A DNA stretch of 64,000 nucleotides from Atherix ibis (lineage: Eukaryota; Arthropoda; Insecta; Diptera; Athericidae), in assembly GCA_958298945.1 (NCBI GenBank), contig OY282607.1, positions 91,953,270 through 92,017,269 of the forward strand, written 5' to 3'. This document shows positions 1-11,600 of this stretch, piece after piece; position 1 is the stretch's first letter, and every line of letters begins with the position of its first letter. A program made the translations under genes and the position numbers. The notes beneath the pieces were generated by a model. The model did no database searches and had not been told where the DNA came from. It saw only the letters and a list, made by a program, of their open reading frames with translations.

Positions 1-1130
1 CTGGGTTGGCAACTAAGTGATTTCGGATTTTATCAATAGATGGTATTAGCACATTCTTTTGTTATGTCAACGTGTTCAAAGCACCTAACCTATATTATTT
101 TCTAGTTGTTTGGACTTTCGCCTTTAATTTAGTAAAAAATTGTATCGTTTAGCTATTTAGTTTTGTTTTCATCCAAATTTAAAAATGGAAGGACAAAACG
201 TGCATTTTAGACATATTTTATTGTATTATTGCCGAAATGGCAAGAACGCATCCAAGGTACACAAGAAGTTATGTACCGTATATGGGAATAAAGTCTTAAA
301 AGAAAGGCAGTGTCAAAATTGGTTTGCTAAATTTCGTTCTGGCGATTTTTCACTAAAAATTTGAAGTTGATGAGACCCATATCAAGGCCATTATTATCGA
401 TTCAGATCGTCATAGCACAACACGTGAGATTGCAGAGAAGCTCAATGTATCGCATATATGGATTGAAGAAAAATTAAAACCGCTTGGTTATGTTAAGAAA
501 ATCGATTTATGGATTCCTCATCAGCTTAACGCATTAGCATCTGCGATTCGATTCTGAAACGCAACGAAAAGGATTCATTTATGAAACGACGGATAACTGG
601 CAACGAAAAGTGGATAGCTTACAATAATGTTAATCGGAAACGATCGTGGGTGATGCGAGATGAACCACCTCAGACGACATCAAAAGCTAAGATGCACTAA
701 AAGAAGATTATACTGTCAGTTTGGTGGGGTTATAAAGGAATCCTGTACTTTTCCAGCATGGCAATGCAAAGCCGCACACATCTTTTGTCACTCGACAAAA
801 ATTATTGGAATTAGGTTGGGATGTTTTGTCACATCCACCATATAGCCCTGACCTAGCGCCTTCAGATTACCATTTATTTCGTTCCATGCAGAACTCCTTA
901 AATGGAAAAATTGTTTATGACGCTGATGTTGTAAAATCACATTTAATTCAGTTTTTTGTTAGCAAAAGTAATAAGTTTTACGAAAATGGAATTATGACAC
1001 TGCCTGAAAGATGGCAAAGGGTTATCGACAAAAACGGACAATACCTAATTGAATAAAGTTATATTTTTAAGTAAAAATTTTGAATTTTTCTTCTTATTTA
1101 AAATCCGCAATCACTTAGTTGCCAACCCAA
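1..1130 (+). mobile_element. mellifera-like mariner, internally deleted
   Basis: Terminal inverted repeats of about 30 bp bound the element: the left begins CTGGGTTGGCAACTAAGTGA and the right, reverse-complemented, begins TTGGGTTGGCAACTAAGTGA (28 of 30 bases agree). A TA follows at 1,131-1,132; the left target TA would lie just outside the window. At 1.13 kb it is about 150 bp shorter than a full mariner because of an internal deletion near 750. The sequence directly to its right is the tip of a family A element, so this mariner appears to have inserted into that element. The TIR type resembles mellifera-subfamily mariners; the subfamily name is from memory of the TIR and protein, not a search. 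Confidence 0.9.
185..1056 (+). pseudogene. mariner transposase relic (mellifera-like)
   Basis: The relic opens at ATG 185 (MEGQNVHFRHILLYYCRNGK, first helix-turn-helix) and runs to WFAKFRSGDFSLK, where the frame breaks near 360. A second block has SDRHSTTREIAEKLNVSH (second helix-turn-helix) and a WIPHQL linker. Two catalytic positions are ruined: the first motif reads TGNEKW instead of TGDEKW, and the second reads QHGNAKPHT instead of QQDNAKPHT. A deletion of roughly 130 bp lies just before the second motif. The third motif, YSPDLAPSDYHLF, is intact, and the C-terminal frame is open to a stop at 1,056 after LPERWQRVIDKNGQY. The protein cannot be active. Confidence 0.88.
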
Positions 1131-1256
1131 TATATTATAAATTAAGCATAATGACAAGATCCAGGCAATATAATAAAATAAAAATTATATCAAAACCAGG
1201 AATTTTAAGTGTGTTTAATTAGATTTTATTTGCCGAAGTACAAATTGGATAACCTT
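1131..1256 (+). mobile_element. Family A (DD41D deletion derivative), right tip
   Basis: Only the transposase-3'-side tip is present: AATGACAAGATCCAGGCAAT, an AT-rich spacer, then GCCGAAGTACAAATTGGATA and the terminus. It matches the corresponding end of the other family A copies. The remainder presumably lies left of the mariner and outside the window. Confidence 0.65.
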
Positions 1257-3199
1257 TAATTATAAATAATTTGTATATTATATCCGATGCCATCACTTCT
1301 GTTGTATTTGTTGCTTTTATCAACGCAACGCCACCTAAGAAAATAATTGCATTCTGTATGGTCTTTGTCAGCTGAATACCGACTTAGAACAAACTTTTTT
1401 AGTTAAAAAATTTTCATAAGAACTCGATCAGTAATCAAAAGGTTGTAGTCTTCGATTGAATTGAGGCTGATGCCTTTGCTGCATTTTTAGTTAGTATTTA
1501 AGATTTTCGAGAATTTTATTAATTTTTTGTTTTTAATTAAGTCATTTTATTACCACTTAGATACAATAATACTAAATAGATAATAATATTCATTAGTGAC
1601 TATTTCTATAAATTTATGGATTAAGTAAAAATAATCAGATTTGCCAATAGAATTATTGTGTTAAGATTGGGTTGAATATTGCGCAAATAGTTCCAAAGCG
1701 ATTAGTAGACTGATCTTAGAGGTGTAACATTTCAACAAAAAAAAATCATTATTAAATAAATAAAAATTTGAACTACTTTTATTTTAATTACAATATATAT
1801 AACAACAAGAAGAACGAAAAAAATACTTCATCATACAGATAATATTTCTTTCTAAAAGCTTTATGTAATAATTTACATAAATTCTCACATCTGAATACTG
1901 TGTGAATTTACGACATTTAATAATAGCATTATACTCGTACTTACACCAGTGTTTATTCATTAGCGAATTTATGGAAATATGTTAATCTATGAGAAGAAGC
2001 CTTGTTAATTAGTCGTATCATTTCATTAGCAAAATTATTTGCTATTTGTTCTTGATAAACTTTTTAAATCCGTCCTTTGAGAAATAAAAAAAAAATATTA
2101 TAATAGATAGAAGTGGGTGTATTTTGCAGATAGCATAAGCAAAGAACAACAATGAAAAGTTGAGTAAATAAAATCTATTTGTGATGTGAAAAGGTAAGGG
2201 AAATATATCCAAATACCCCCTTCAAAGTTCTTGAGTTGTTGAGTTGTTTGCTGTTGAAGAAATTCTTTTTGTATGTTGTTTAGTAGGTGTTTTTATGTGC
2301 TACGGTACCTCATATACAACAGATTGTCATTTGGGTAGTCTTATTCTATTAAGGAAAATACCATAAAATGTGGGTGTAAATGAGAATAATATGACTCTAT
2401 CGTATCGAAATAATTATAATTAAATTCTCCTAGATGTGTACATATTCGTATAAACTTACGTAGATAGTGCTCACCTCCTTTTTGTACATACTGAATTAGT
2501 GCATACACCACCTGTGCATGACCTAGTTTTTCCATTTACAATTCATACTATTTTAGTCCTTTTATTTTGATTTCTATTTTTTTAAAAATATTTTCCTCTT
2601 TTTTTCTCATAGATAAATTCCATTTTTTCCAGTCATTTTTTAGTATTCTTTTCTTATTGAAAAAGTTTTGATAAAACTCTTTTTCTTGATTTGTAAAAAT
2701 ATTTATCTTAAAAATAAAACCTTGAAGTTTTTTTTTTCTATTGTAATTATGTATGTTTATTCAAAAAAAAATAATACAGGTATATTAACAATGAATATTA
2801 ATTTTTCTAGCAATTATTTTTGAAAGTGTTTTTTTTTTAATTCATATTTTATATTATAAAACTTATGTTATGGTATATAGTCAAATTTGATATTATTCTT
2901 AAAACATAAAATCATGCTGAACAAGGAATTTTATTAACAATCAAGTGTTATCTAAAAAAAAAGTCTGTTTTTTTTTATCAAGGTCTGTGTAGGTCAATAT
3001 TGAACATATCCAGTTAGTATCTTTATTTTTACCCATTTAAAAATCTAATTTCAAACAATTGTAAAAAAAATATATTTATCAATTGTTGTAATGCCAAAAA
3101 ATTGATGCACTCATAAAAATATTACCATTTTTCCATTCAAACTTTAAGTGGACAAGTTGCAAGTTAAAGTTGGCAAGCTATCGTATTTAAAATAATCTC
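1257..3199. other. AT-rich spacer, no gene recognised
   Basis: Long A and T runs. TACTCGTA occurs at 1,932. A 64-codon minus-strand frame at 2,341-2,535 has no recognisable domain and is not accepted as a gene. Confidence 0.6.
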
Positions 3200-4195
3200 T
3201 TGCTTTAAATACTGTTTTTTTGATCAAAATTTTCGATGAGGCCCATTTTTCACCACAAAAGTTACTGTGTAGAAGCCATTGTATCAGTGAAAAGTGACAG
3301 TGCGATGTGCATTTTGGTATTCATCTGACGGCGCCACAAGCCACACAATACGACAACTTTTGGATTTATTTTGCGAAAAATTCCCAGGATGCGTCATTTT
3401 GAGATTTGTTGATGTCGATTGGTCTGTAAGATTCCAACACCCCCCCCCCCACACACCTCCCTCCCACTAAATGTATACCAAAATAAAAATAACTACGTTG
3501 TTTTAATAATTTGAGAGTGCTTTGGATATTGGTTTTTCGAACAAAATTTTCAATGAGGCTCATTTCTACCTCAGTGTATCTGTTACTAGCAAAATTGTCA
3601 TTTGTGGGGCTCTCAGGATGCACAAGTTACTATAGAGAAGCCATAGTATCTGCGAAAAGTGACAAACTGGTGTGCATTTTGGTCTAAAGGTATTATTGAC
3701 CCGTATTTTTTTTAGAAAATGATAAAGGAGAAACCGTTACTGTCAATTGTGATCTCTATGAAAACCGACTTTTCTTGACCACACAAAACCTGATTTCAAA
3801 AGCCACACTTGTGAAGGCACCACAAGCCACACAATACGACAACTTTTTGATGTATTGTGCGAAAAATTCTCAGAATGCATAATTTTGAAATTTGCTGATG
3901 TCGATTAAATTTGACGCTGTTAAACATTTTTTTAGTAGAAGGGGGGGGGGGGTGGTATACACGAATTTAATTGCATTTACAAAGTCAATATTCAAACTTT
4001 GGAGCTCTTTTAAAAACTAATATCCGTTAAAAAATTGCCAAAATACAGTCCGAAATTTGCGAAAATTTACCTCAAAAAGATCTTGCTATGTCCATTTGAA
4101 TTATATTGTATAAATGGCAAGGTTCAAGCAATATAATTAAATAAAAATTAAGTGTGTTCTATTTAACTTAACTTTACGTAGCACAAATTGAATTG
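3200..4195 (+). mobile_element. Family A copy with internal duplication
   Basis: Plus-strand copy. The signature block (AATTTTCGATGAGGCCCATT, then the GAAGCCATTGTATC and GTGCATTTTGGT words) appears first from about 3,221 and again from about 3,537, so roughly 316 bp of the element is present twice, with clear divergence between the halves. The right end (GCACAAATTGAATTG near 4,181) is an eroded terminus. A run of 11 C at 3,440-3,450 lies near the junction and a run of 12 G at 3,941-3,952 lies in the second half. No usable reading frame remains. Confidence 0.7.
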
Positions 4196-5922
4196 AATGC
4201 GACAAAAATAAACTATAAAAATTAATATTGAAAAATTCTAATTTTAAGCAAAAAAATATCCAAAATAACATAAAAATAATTTGTTAAAAAAAAATTAATA
4301 ATATTTCATCTGGAAGCTAATAGTACTACTTAAAAAAATCATGAAAATAATTTTTGTCTTTGCGAAATATTTTATATTTCCTCAAGGAAGTCGAAAAAAA
4401 TACTCCCAAATTATTATGAAATTTTTTTATTCAATTGATAACAACATGAGCGCAATAGAATATTTTTAACATACTCAAAAAACTTTAAGCAAAGGTCAAA
4501 TTTCATAGTAGTTCCCCCCTTTTTTTCCCAACACTCTTCTTGATGATAATTTTCACTCATCTGTTCCATATCCGGGATAAATGAGAATGTTCTGTTTTTG
4601 TTTTTAATTTTTAATCCTAAACTCAAATTCTTCGTATAAATGTTAGCAGTAGAAAGAAATTTAAAAAAAAATATGTTTATTTAAAATTTTCCAAGTGCAA
4701 AACTTTATCACTAAGAATAACAAGAAGATGGCATTCGATAAGAACTTCAAACTTAAATTGTGTAAATAGTAAGTTCTCCTCCGAAAAAAAATACTATGTA
4801 AACGAAATAAATGCAATCAATTCAAGCTGGTAGTAGAAAAATGAAAATGTCTTTGGAAGCGCACTCAATATGGTGGTGAATGAACGAACAGTGGTGTGGT
4901 GGTGGTGGCATTCTAAAGATTTCCTTGATATTCTTAGCGTTCAGTGGCATTAACAACAAGACATCACACTCTTTACGATGACCGGACGTACTGAATTTTC
5001 AGTTCGTTTACTTCGGAAATTCAACACCACAATGAGATTGGCATTTTAAACTCAGAAGTTTCTTATTTCTTATTTCTTATTTCTGAAAATGTCTCTTCCA
5101 TCTTATCTTTAGCATATTTTTCTTCTCCTATTCAGTTATTTATTTATTTTAAGTTCATATTTAACAACATTGAATATGATAACAAAAAAATAACACACAA
5201 TAGTTTGAATTTTTTTTTTCTCATACGAATGAATGTCTTTTAAATGAAATTTTTTACTTGAAAAATTATGAAAGACGAAAACGAAAATTAAAGGAACAAG
5301 AGATTGTTAAAAATGTCATTTTTGCCTGTTTTGGACTTGATTTTAGTGTGACTTTGTTGTTTTGTCGTCACAAAAGCAAGAAACAATAACTTTTAGATTT
5401 ACTCGACTTAAGAAATAATTTTCAGTACATTATTTATATGCATTTATTATTGCCACAGACATTTTAATTAATTTTGTCAATTTGAGACATTTTTATGTAC
5501 TTTGGTTTTTCTTTTTAAAGAGTTTTGTGTGGCAACTGAATTTCAACCCCCGTTAACGAGGAAAAACAACAAGTCGTCCCCTCTATATTCAGAGAGTTGA
5601 TTGATTGGCAACTCTTCAGAATTCAAAATTCCTCTCCACTAAAGTGTATGGAAAATTTCTACGAGCCCTTTTGACTTCTATAAAAACCCACTCTACGATA
5701 CTGTATAGGCTCTTGTGTACTTCGCGTGGGAATAAAAAGTACTCAAGAAAAAATTACCTCAACTCTCCCGGCATGACAATTAGTGCTCTTCTTCTGGCCA
5801 ACAAATAACTACAGAAAAGGTGCTAATCGATTTTCACACATTTTTACAGTCTGATTTTCACCTTATTTAACTTTTCAGAACAAATGCTATGAAATTTTAT
5901 TTTGTTTAAATATACACATATG
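4196..5922. other. AT-rich spacer with short microsatellite
   Basis: A TTTCTTA microsatellite lies at 5,059-5,084. The segment 5,560-5,815 is somewhat GC-richer and contains a 67-codon plus-strand frame (5,605-5,808) with no recognisable motif. Nothing else was seen. Confidence 0.55.
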
Positions 5923-6710
5923 TAGGTCTGTTCAAAAAGTATCGCGAATTTTGAATTTCCGCGGATTACGTATATTCGATTTTCGATTTTTTGCGGCGTT
6001 ATGTTGGTACTCATGTCTCTCACTTATGCTTGCGCGTGTTTGAATGAATGTTCAGTTAATTTTTGACAGTTCAGTTAATTTTTGACAGTTTCAATTTCAA
6101 CCAAATACAGCATCGCATACACATTGCTAAGGAGCTTTTGGACTCTGTCCGCGATGACCCAAATTTGCTTTAGAGGGTCATAATTGGTGACGAATCATGG
6201 GTTTATGGTTATGGCGTGGAAATGGAAGCTGCCGCACGAGCCAAGACCGAAAAAAGTGCGCCAAGTTCCGTCGAATGTGAAGATTTTGCTTACAGTTTTC
6301 TTCGATTGTAGGGGCGTGGTGCATCATGAGTTCTTGCCACAGGGTAGAACGGTCAATAAGGAATATTACCTGCAAGTTATGCGCAAAGCGATCCTCCAGA
6401 AACGTGCGGATTTGTATAAGAACAAAAATTGGCCAAAAGCAACACACGAATAATGCCGCAACCACCGTATTCCCTAGATCTGGTCCCCTGTGACATTTTC
6501 TTGTTTCCGAAACTGAAGAGCCCCATGAAAGGACGACGCTACGCTACGATTGAGGAGATAAAGACAGCATCGAAAAAATGATTTTTTGAAGTGCTTCGAG
6601 GATTGGAAAAAATATTGGCACAAGTGTATAATATCTAGTGGGAATTACTTTGAATGGGACAAAATAGATATTCATGAAACAAATAAATAATTTAAAAAAA
6701 AAAACCTCGT
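5923..6710 (+). mobile_element. Family B mariner copy B1, deleted and broken
   Basis: The left end is GGTCTGTTCAAAAAGTATCG after a TA. The right end keeps only the last bases (ACCTCG before TA); the inner part of that TIR is lost. Coding remnants read LLDSVRDD, then GDESWVYGYGVEM-like sequence, a block HHEFLPQGRTVNKEYYLQVM at about 6,321-6,380, and MKGRRYATIEEIKTASK near the end. The second catalytic motif is deleted (the protein jumps from KNKNW to PKATHE). A 19-bp perfect tandem repeat, TTCAGTTAATTTTTGACAG, occupies 6,051-6,088. Its leader variant is shared with copy B7 at 62,619. I see no host transposon in the flanks. Confidence 0.85.
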
Positions 6711-6711
6711 A

Positions 6712-7870
6712 ATTTTAAAGATAATTTATTAAATTTTAAGAATATTTATCAAAAATTACTGATTTAAATTTTATTGATTTATTCAATTTGTTGTTCGGAA
6801 ATAAAAGATTTTCATGAAAAGAAAAAGTGTAAATCTTTAGTTTTTCAAAAATTATTGATTCTAGAGCTATTTTTGATTTTTGGAAAAAAACTTATTATGC
6901 ATAGAAATAGATAGTGTATCATAGAGAAACTTATGACAAATAGTTTAAAAGTCTATTTCTAGTTTAGCATAAACAAGTATAGATCATCGAATTAGTACTC
7001 GTAAAAAAATAGTTTTCTTCTCAAATCCATGGTTTCCAATTATTCATTTTTGAAATTTTAATAAATTCAAAAAATACAACAAAAAAAAACAAACGGAAGA
7101 GAAAATACGATACCCCAACCCGACCGACTGTTATAGCAAATGGCAATATTTTTAGAAATAGTTACAAATCTACTTACTTAATCCATCTTGAAAGAGATCC
7201 TTTTCATTGGTATTATGTGCCTAATTTTAGACTACTACTACATATTTATAACAGATTCATTAGAATGTATTCTGGATTCGTATACGAAAACTAACATTGT
7301 GATTTGTTGAAAATACCTTTTTGGTAATCCAGCAAGTGATGAATCTGTTCGATGTGGATTCATGAAACTATACAATGCATGGTACTGTTTTGCTGTTGTA
7401 AATCAAATTTTCTTGACATTGCTTTCTTGTTTCTTCAATTGCCTTAGATGAAAATGAAGAAAAACATTTCTTCTACGAGTAGATAGAAAATTGGCCTTTT
7501 ATTTTGTTTTCTATAATAATAATGTCTAAGTTGATCATAAATAAAGATTATTGTATTTATGATAGGAATGAAAAAGAAATAAAATTTAATAAAATTTATT
7601 TGTTATTAAAAGATTGGGGGGAGGGGGGATTTTTTTTTTTGCGGTTTAAGTGTGTTCAAGAAAAACCACACACTATATGAAAAATGTTTTGATTGCCGTA
7701 AAGTAAAATATTGTTCCCATAATAATAAAATATAATAAGAAATTTTCGTATCGTGTGGAATTAATTCTATTATCCGAAAGAAGAAGATGATGAACTTCTT
7801 CTTCGTGGTTTATTTTGGCCTTTTCTGTAAATTGATATAAGATGGTAATATACAATATATCGTAGCAATT
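6712..7870. other. AT-rich spacer
   Basis: TACTCGTA occurs at 6,996 and TACGAGTA at 7,474. A G-rich stretch followed by T10 lies near 7,616-7,640. No gene was recognised. Confidence 0.55.
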
Positions 7871-8790
7871 GAATAACGAAATGGAGACAACAGTTTTCTC
7901 CATTATCCTGGAATTTATGTGGTTATAGTATTAGAACACGTGATATAAAAAATTAATACTTTACGTTCCCGTTTTTGATATGATTTTTATTATCAAAAAA
8001 AAAAAAAAATAACCAAATTTTACAGGAAGAAAACATTGTTTTCAAAAGGAATCGTAAAAAAAATATGCTTTATTATTTTCAGTATTTAAGACACTCGGAA
8101 ATAAAAATTCATTTTTTAATCTTAATCGATATTGGCCTAAATTGGCTGAGAAAAGGAGATTATTTACTTAACGGATATTTGAGGATTATCTGCATAAATA
8201 AAATCTTATACGTAACTCTAAAAAAAAGTACAACGACGTCAAATTACACGATCATGGAGACTAATTGACATCACCAAATCTCGAAATAACGTTTTCTGAC
8301 GAGTTTTTGCTCAATAAGACCAAAATTTGTTGTATTGTGTGGAATAACGAAATGGAGACAACAGTTTTCTCCATTATCCTGGAATATATGTGGTTATAGT
8401 ATTAGAACACGTGATATAAAAAATTAATACTTTACGTTCCCGTTTTTGATATGATTTTTATTATCAAAAAAAAAAAAATAACCAAATTTTACAGGAAGAA
8501 AACATTGTTTTCAAAAGGAATGGTAAAAAAAATATGCTTTATTATTTTCAGTATTTAAGACATTTGGAAATAAAAATACATTTTTTAATCTTAATCGATA
8601 TTGGCCTAAATTGGCTGAGATAAGGAGATTATTTACTTAACGGGTATTTTAGGATTATCTGCATAAATAAAATCTTATACGTAACCGTAAAAAAAAAGTA
8701 TAATAACGTCAAATTATACGATATTGGAGACTAATTGAAATCACCAAATTTCGAAATTACGTTTTCTGACAAGTTTTCGCCCAATTGTGT
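7871..8790. repeat. Direct tandem duplication, about 471 bp period
   Basis: GAATAACGAAATGGAGACAA begins unit 1 at 7,871 and unit 2 at 8,342. The units agree closely over about 430 bp, differing mainly in poly-A length and scattered single bases. Each unit starts in anonymous AT-rich DNA and runs about 110 bp into a family A element (the GTCAAATTACACGAT and GGAGACTAATTGACATCACC words). The duplication therefore happened after the element had landed and lost its left end. Confidence 0.85.
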
Positions 8791-9233
8791 GGCATGTGGC
8801 GCATTTTTTTTGGAAACCCATATGTTCCACGTTGGAATCTTTAAGTTCAGGTAAAAAAAGTCGTTTATCATGGGGCCATAGAGCTCAGGATTGATGATAA
8901 TGGGCTCTGCTTCATCATTTTGACAGAATGACGCCATCAGACCAAAATCCACACCATACAGTCACTTTTTAAGAATACAATAGCTTCTTAACAGTTACTT
9001 GTGGATTTTTAGAGTCCCATTTTACTTACTATCGTGTCCACCGAGCAACAATCTCGTCGCTCAAGCAAATAATATCTTAAAGTTCGAAACTCTGCTAATT
9101 TTTTCTTACAATTTGTAATTAAGAAATTAGAATTGTGAAATGGCAAACCTTATACTTAACCAATACCGTCTTAGATGACATATTTTTTGACAGCTGTCAA
9201 ATAACAGGATTGTTTATTCCGGACCATAACCCT
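8700..9233 (-). mobile_element. Family A copy, left part lost in a duplication
   Basis: Minus-strand copy carried into the second unit of the 471-bp duplication; its outer right part is present once. It has the signature GTCACTTTTTAAGAATACAA and ACTTGTGGATTTTTAGAGTC words, then the perfect palindrome TTTGACAGCTGTCAAA at 9,186-9,201 and a terminus at CCATAACCCT. A 73-codon minus-strand frame (8,731-8,952) is a shadow of the transposase remnant (MDFGLMASFCQNDEAEPI corresponds to the block near its centre) and not a gene. Confidence 0.75.
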
Positions 9234-10747
9234 TTTAAAAAAAGATATGATCTAAGATGGAGTCTATTCTGAAGGGTATTTGCACTAATACTTTTGTTGC
9301 CTTTTATTTGTTATTAAGATATTATCACAGAAAAGTCCACTATTTCGGTAATTGACGGATTCACGTACGAAATTTTAATGACTCTTAAATATATAATAAA
9401 CATTAATCAAGAACCTTAAAGTATATATTTTTTTTTTTTAAAAATGGAATGAATAAATTCTATTGTATTTGCAAATTCTAAAACCTCAAGTATAATTTAT
9501 TAGTAGAATACTTTTAATGTTCAGAAAAGAAAGAAAAATATAATAAGAAAATTTGAGTTTCCGTCGTTTACCCATTTCCAATTGTCTTAATGGGAGTTAA
9601 ATTAATATTAAAGAGAGTAAAAACTCTGAACAGCTTAACGGATAATTAAGAATTTTCATTAACTTAATCACAAATATTCGGTCAGTGATCATTTTGGTTA
9701 GACTCTGGTTCTGGTTATTACCGAAAACGAATAGCGTTTAAAAAAATTAATTTAAACTATGCTGTGTGTTGTTGGTTCTCTTTTCTAATCAATTAAAAAC
9801 TTAATGACCGCATCTTAGTAAAAAGTGTTTCTGAGCATGTCATGTTGATATAGTCTTGAATAGAGCATTTGTATTTATTTTGTTTATGTTGGTAGCGGCA
9901 TCTATGTACAAAATTAAAATTGCAAAAAAAAAATTATTTTGCAATTAATAAAGAAAAAAAAAGCTTAATGTTGTTCGTAGTGGTTCATAATTTTCGTTTT
10001 ATATTCGAACTGATCGCGTTTAGTGCCTCCATTTTTTTTTTTTGAAAATGGAAGATCTTTGACCTTGATCAGAAAATATCTACAAAAAATGTCGGCAAAT
10101 ATCGTTTTTTTCATGGCTTTGCAGACTGACGAAACACTATAAACTATAAACAAGACGACGATGTGAAAACAGTTTGTTCCCATCTTCGTGGCTAGCTTAG
10201 CTTGGGCTGGTTTATTGTGGAATTCTTGTACGTTGCGTTTGACTGGCAGCAGCACATCTGTCAGAATAGATTTTTTTTTGTACCATAAATAAAAAGAACA
10301 AAGTTTATTTCAAGCTCTATTTCCGAAAAATCTTTTAAATCAAAATTTTATGGTACGAATTTGATGAAAGTCAATTTGCCTAACACCGATTTAAAATTAA
10401 AATAAATTCGTCACGTTTTATTCAAGTTCTGTATTAACGCTAGTTTTATTTTTAAATATTTACAAATTTATACAAAAAAACCGAGGGTATTTTTTTTTTG
10501 TTAGCTTTTGGATTATTTTTAAAAAAAATTTACAGTATTTATATTTATTGAGTTTTTGTTTTCATTTTTATGCCCTGAACATAATTGCAAATTGTAAACA
10601 GTAACAAAAATTTATTGAAAATTTCAAAAAATTCGACAAGTCAAAAAATTGTAGACAATTGCGACGAATAAAGAAATGTTATCTGATTAGTTTATTATTT
10701 TTATATTTTATGCTTAATTCAAATTTTAAGTTCGCTAAACATTTTAT
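9234..10747. other. AT-rich spacer
   Basis: Mostly A/T runs. A 96-codon minus-strand frame at 9,965-10,255 lies in a slightly GC-richer patch (10,120-10,255). I do not recognise it, and the frame has no conserved motif that I can name. Confidence 0.5.
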
Positions 10748-11600
10748 ATGAATATAAATTTCAATGATGCTGCCACATGGAATGACATTGAAAATGTGAA
10801 AAAATTTTGACAGTATTTCGAACAGGATCTCAAATTAGAGATTAAACTTAAATCGGCGGATGACAGTTTTAATGGCTGTTCGCAGTTGTACGTACTTCCA
10901 TAAAATCTTGAAGGTTTTAAAAAATATTCACAGCGATTTTTGAGTCACTCTTCTTAATTTATTCGGGGCAATAGAGTATTTATGTGCAGAGTATTTTAAT
11001 TAAAGTGTAGCCAACTTTAAGCTGGTCGATCTCGGAAATGTCAAATCGAAATGTCTAACCTTCTTGAGGGTTTATTTGTCATACAATCGTTTATTAAGCG
11101 TGCATAACTTTTTAGGTAATAAACAGCAGCAATTATCGAAAATCGACACAAGATCTGCATCAATTTCGAATTTGAAACGGTTCAAGACCTTACGGATGCT
11201 CAGAAAAAATTCGACTCCATCCAACGTTTGAACGTGTTGAAGCTGCGGCTCATTTGTGACAATTTAAAAAACTGCGTCATCGTCGACAAGAAAGTTTTCA
11301 CTGAACAGTGAGTATGTCGTCGAAAATGTCGATATTCACCAGTTCACTTAACAAGAATTGATATTGTTCGGAAGCTGAATAATTCACAGGAGACCACTGG
11401 ATATTCTAGCACAACTTTTCAATCGCTCACAAAGCCAAGATAAGTCAGGCTTAGCTCAGAAATGACATTTCCGGCTTCATTTTAATAGTGAATAAGGCTT
11501 TCTCGTCGCCTGATCTCTTTGCCTAAATGGGGTATTTGGGAGACTTTTGTCACGTGAGATATTTTAGAGAGCAAAATCTGTAACAAAAAATATGACAGCT
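10748..11600 (+). pseudogene. Decayed protein-coding relic, family unknown
   Basis: From ATG 10,748 one reading frame stays recognisably protein-like to about 11,309 although about ten in-frame stops interrupt it. Its best block (about 11,124-11,307) is open for some 60 codons, rich in charged residues (for example NFEFETVQDLTDAQKKFDSI) and clearly more GC-rich at third codon positions than the surroundings. The block ends at CAGTGAGTA, which would also suit a splice donor. After 11,310 protein-like stretches continue in another frame (ISGFILIVNKAFSSPDLF near 11,475). I do not recognise the family. It could be a dead host gene, an old retrocopy, or part of an element not seen elsewhere here; the VDKKVF word resembles the first catalytic motif of some Tc1-mariner transposases only weakly. 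Confidence 0.4.

Noticed and set aside
2341..2535. 64-codon minus-strand frame with splice-donor-like GT sites
   Set aside because: Too short, with no supporting acceptor or motif.
9965..10255. 96-codon minus-strand frame
   Set aside because: Some protein-like text but no family recognised, and no start context or neighbouring coding signal.
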